NCBI GenBank assembly: GCA_949292945.1
Contig: CASFAX010000005.1
Span: 1 to 64,000, forward strand
Source of the DNA: an uncultured Bacillota bacterium
Lineage (GTDB): Bacteria; Bacillota; Clostridia; Peptostreptococcales; Anaerovoracaceae
Direction of reading: 5' to 3'
DNA length: 64,000 nt
The notes beneath the pieces were generated by a model, which made no database searches, was not told the origin of the DNA, and saw only the letters and a program-made list of their open reading frames with translations. Shown one piece after another: positions 63,957 to 64,000 of this stretch (the first letter of the stretch is position 1; every line of letters starts with the position of its first letter). Made by a program: the position numbers and the translations under genes.

Positions 63957-64000
63957 TTGATAGTATAAATAATCGTGTGTGCTTTTTGAAACGCATTTTG
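63957..64000. other. end of window, nothing seen
   Basis: The last 44 bases hold no feature that I can support. Confidence 0.5.

Overview
The window looks like a chromosomal segment of a Gram-positive anaerobe of the Clostridia. The evidence is Bacillota-type operon content (rodA, rny, a carD-type gene, niaR, tsaE-tsaB-rimI-tsaD, an iscS-type/thiI pair, a CIRCE element), strong AGGAGG ribosome binding sites, frequent ATA/AGA/AGG codons, frequent TTG starts, and anaerobic enzymes (reverse-type rubrerythrin, ferredoxin-fused EtfA). I would guess a Eubacterium- or Anaerovoracaceae-like lineage, but no 16S rRNA is present and the lineage call is weak.

Layout. 1-2.1 kb is a worn accessory edge: the end of a transposase, a GNAT acetyltransferase, an alpha/beta hydrolase, a GNAT pseudogene and a repeat-rich gap. 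2.1-7.0 kb is a two-component system with a Bce/MacB-like ABC transporter. 7.0-11.8 kb holds an intergenic repeat and then an XRE-cupin regulator with potABCD behind a multi-site operator. 11.8-15.6 kb has a DUF5685-like protein paired with a J-domain protein, a CarD-like regulator, an alpha/beta hydrolase and a flavodoxin-ferredoxin fusion. 15.7-25.4 kb has htpG (CIRCE-controlled), mnmM, xpt, an M20 hydrolase, a GH25 lysozyme, metF-metH and an EamA transporter. 25.4-33.7 kb is translation and housekeeping (rpsT, lepA, hemW, glpK, rsmE, mtaB, hinT). 33.7-36.7 kb holds a second copy of the intergenic repeat, a 16-gene tRNA array and a broken nuclease-like gene. 36.8-47.4 kb has rubrerythrin, niaR divergent from an EIIC-like transporter, an orphan solute-binding lipoprotein, a NifU-like protein, a PepV-like peptidase, an ECF S component, the t6A cluster and an ABC-F ATPase. 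47.4-53.1 kb is a signalling unit: a membrane protein, a histidine kinase with a solute-binding sensor domain, a sigma-54 activator and an NhaC-type antiporter behind an excellent -24/-12 promoter. 53.2-60.4 kb has a deleted transposase, rodA, rny, a MATE transporter, an iscS-type desulfurase and thiI. 60.6-63.9 kb is an acyl-CoA dehydrogenase/EtfB/EtfA operon ending in a strong terminator.

No phage, CRISPR array, rRNA or classical defence island is visible. The most interesting items are the sigma-54 NhaC circuit, two same-length copies of a palindromic intergenic repeat, tandem 30-bp repeats inserted in mtaB, the operator array ahead of the XRE-cupin/pot operon, and the DUF5685-like/J-domain pair. 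DNA comparisons were made by eye.
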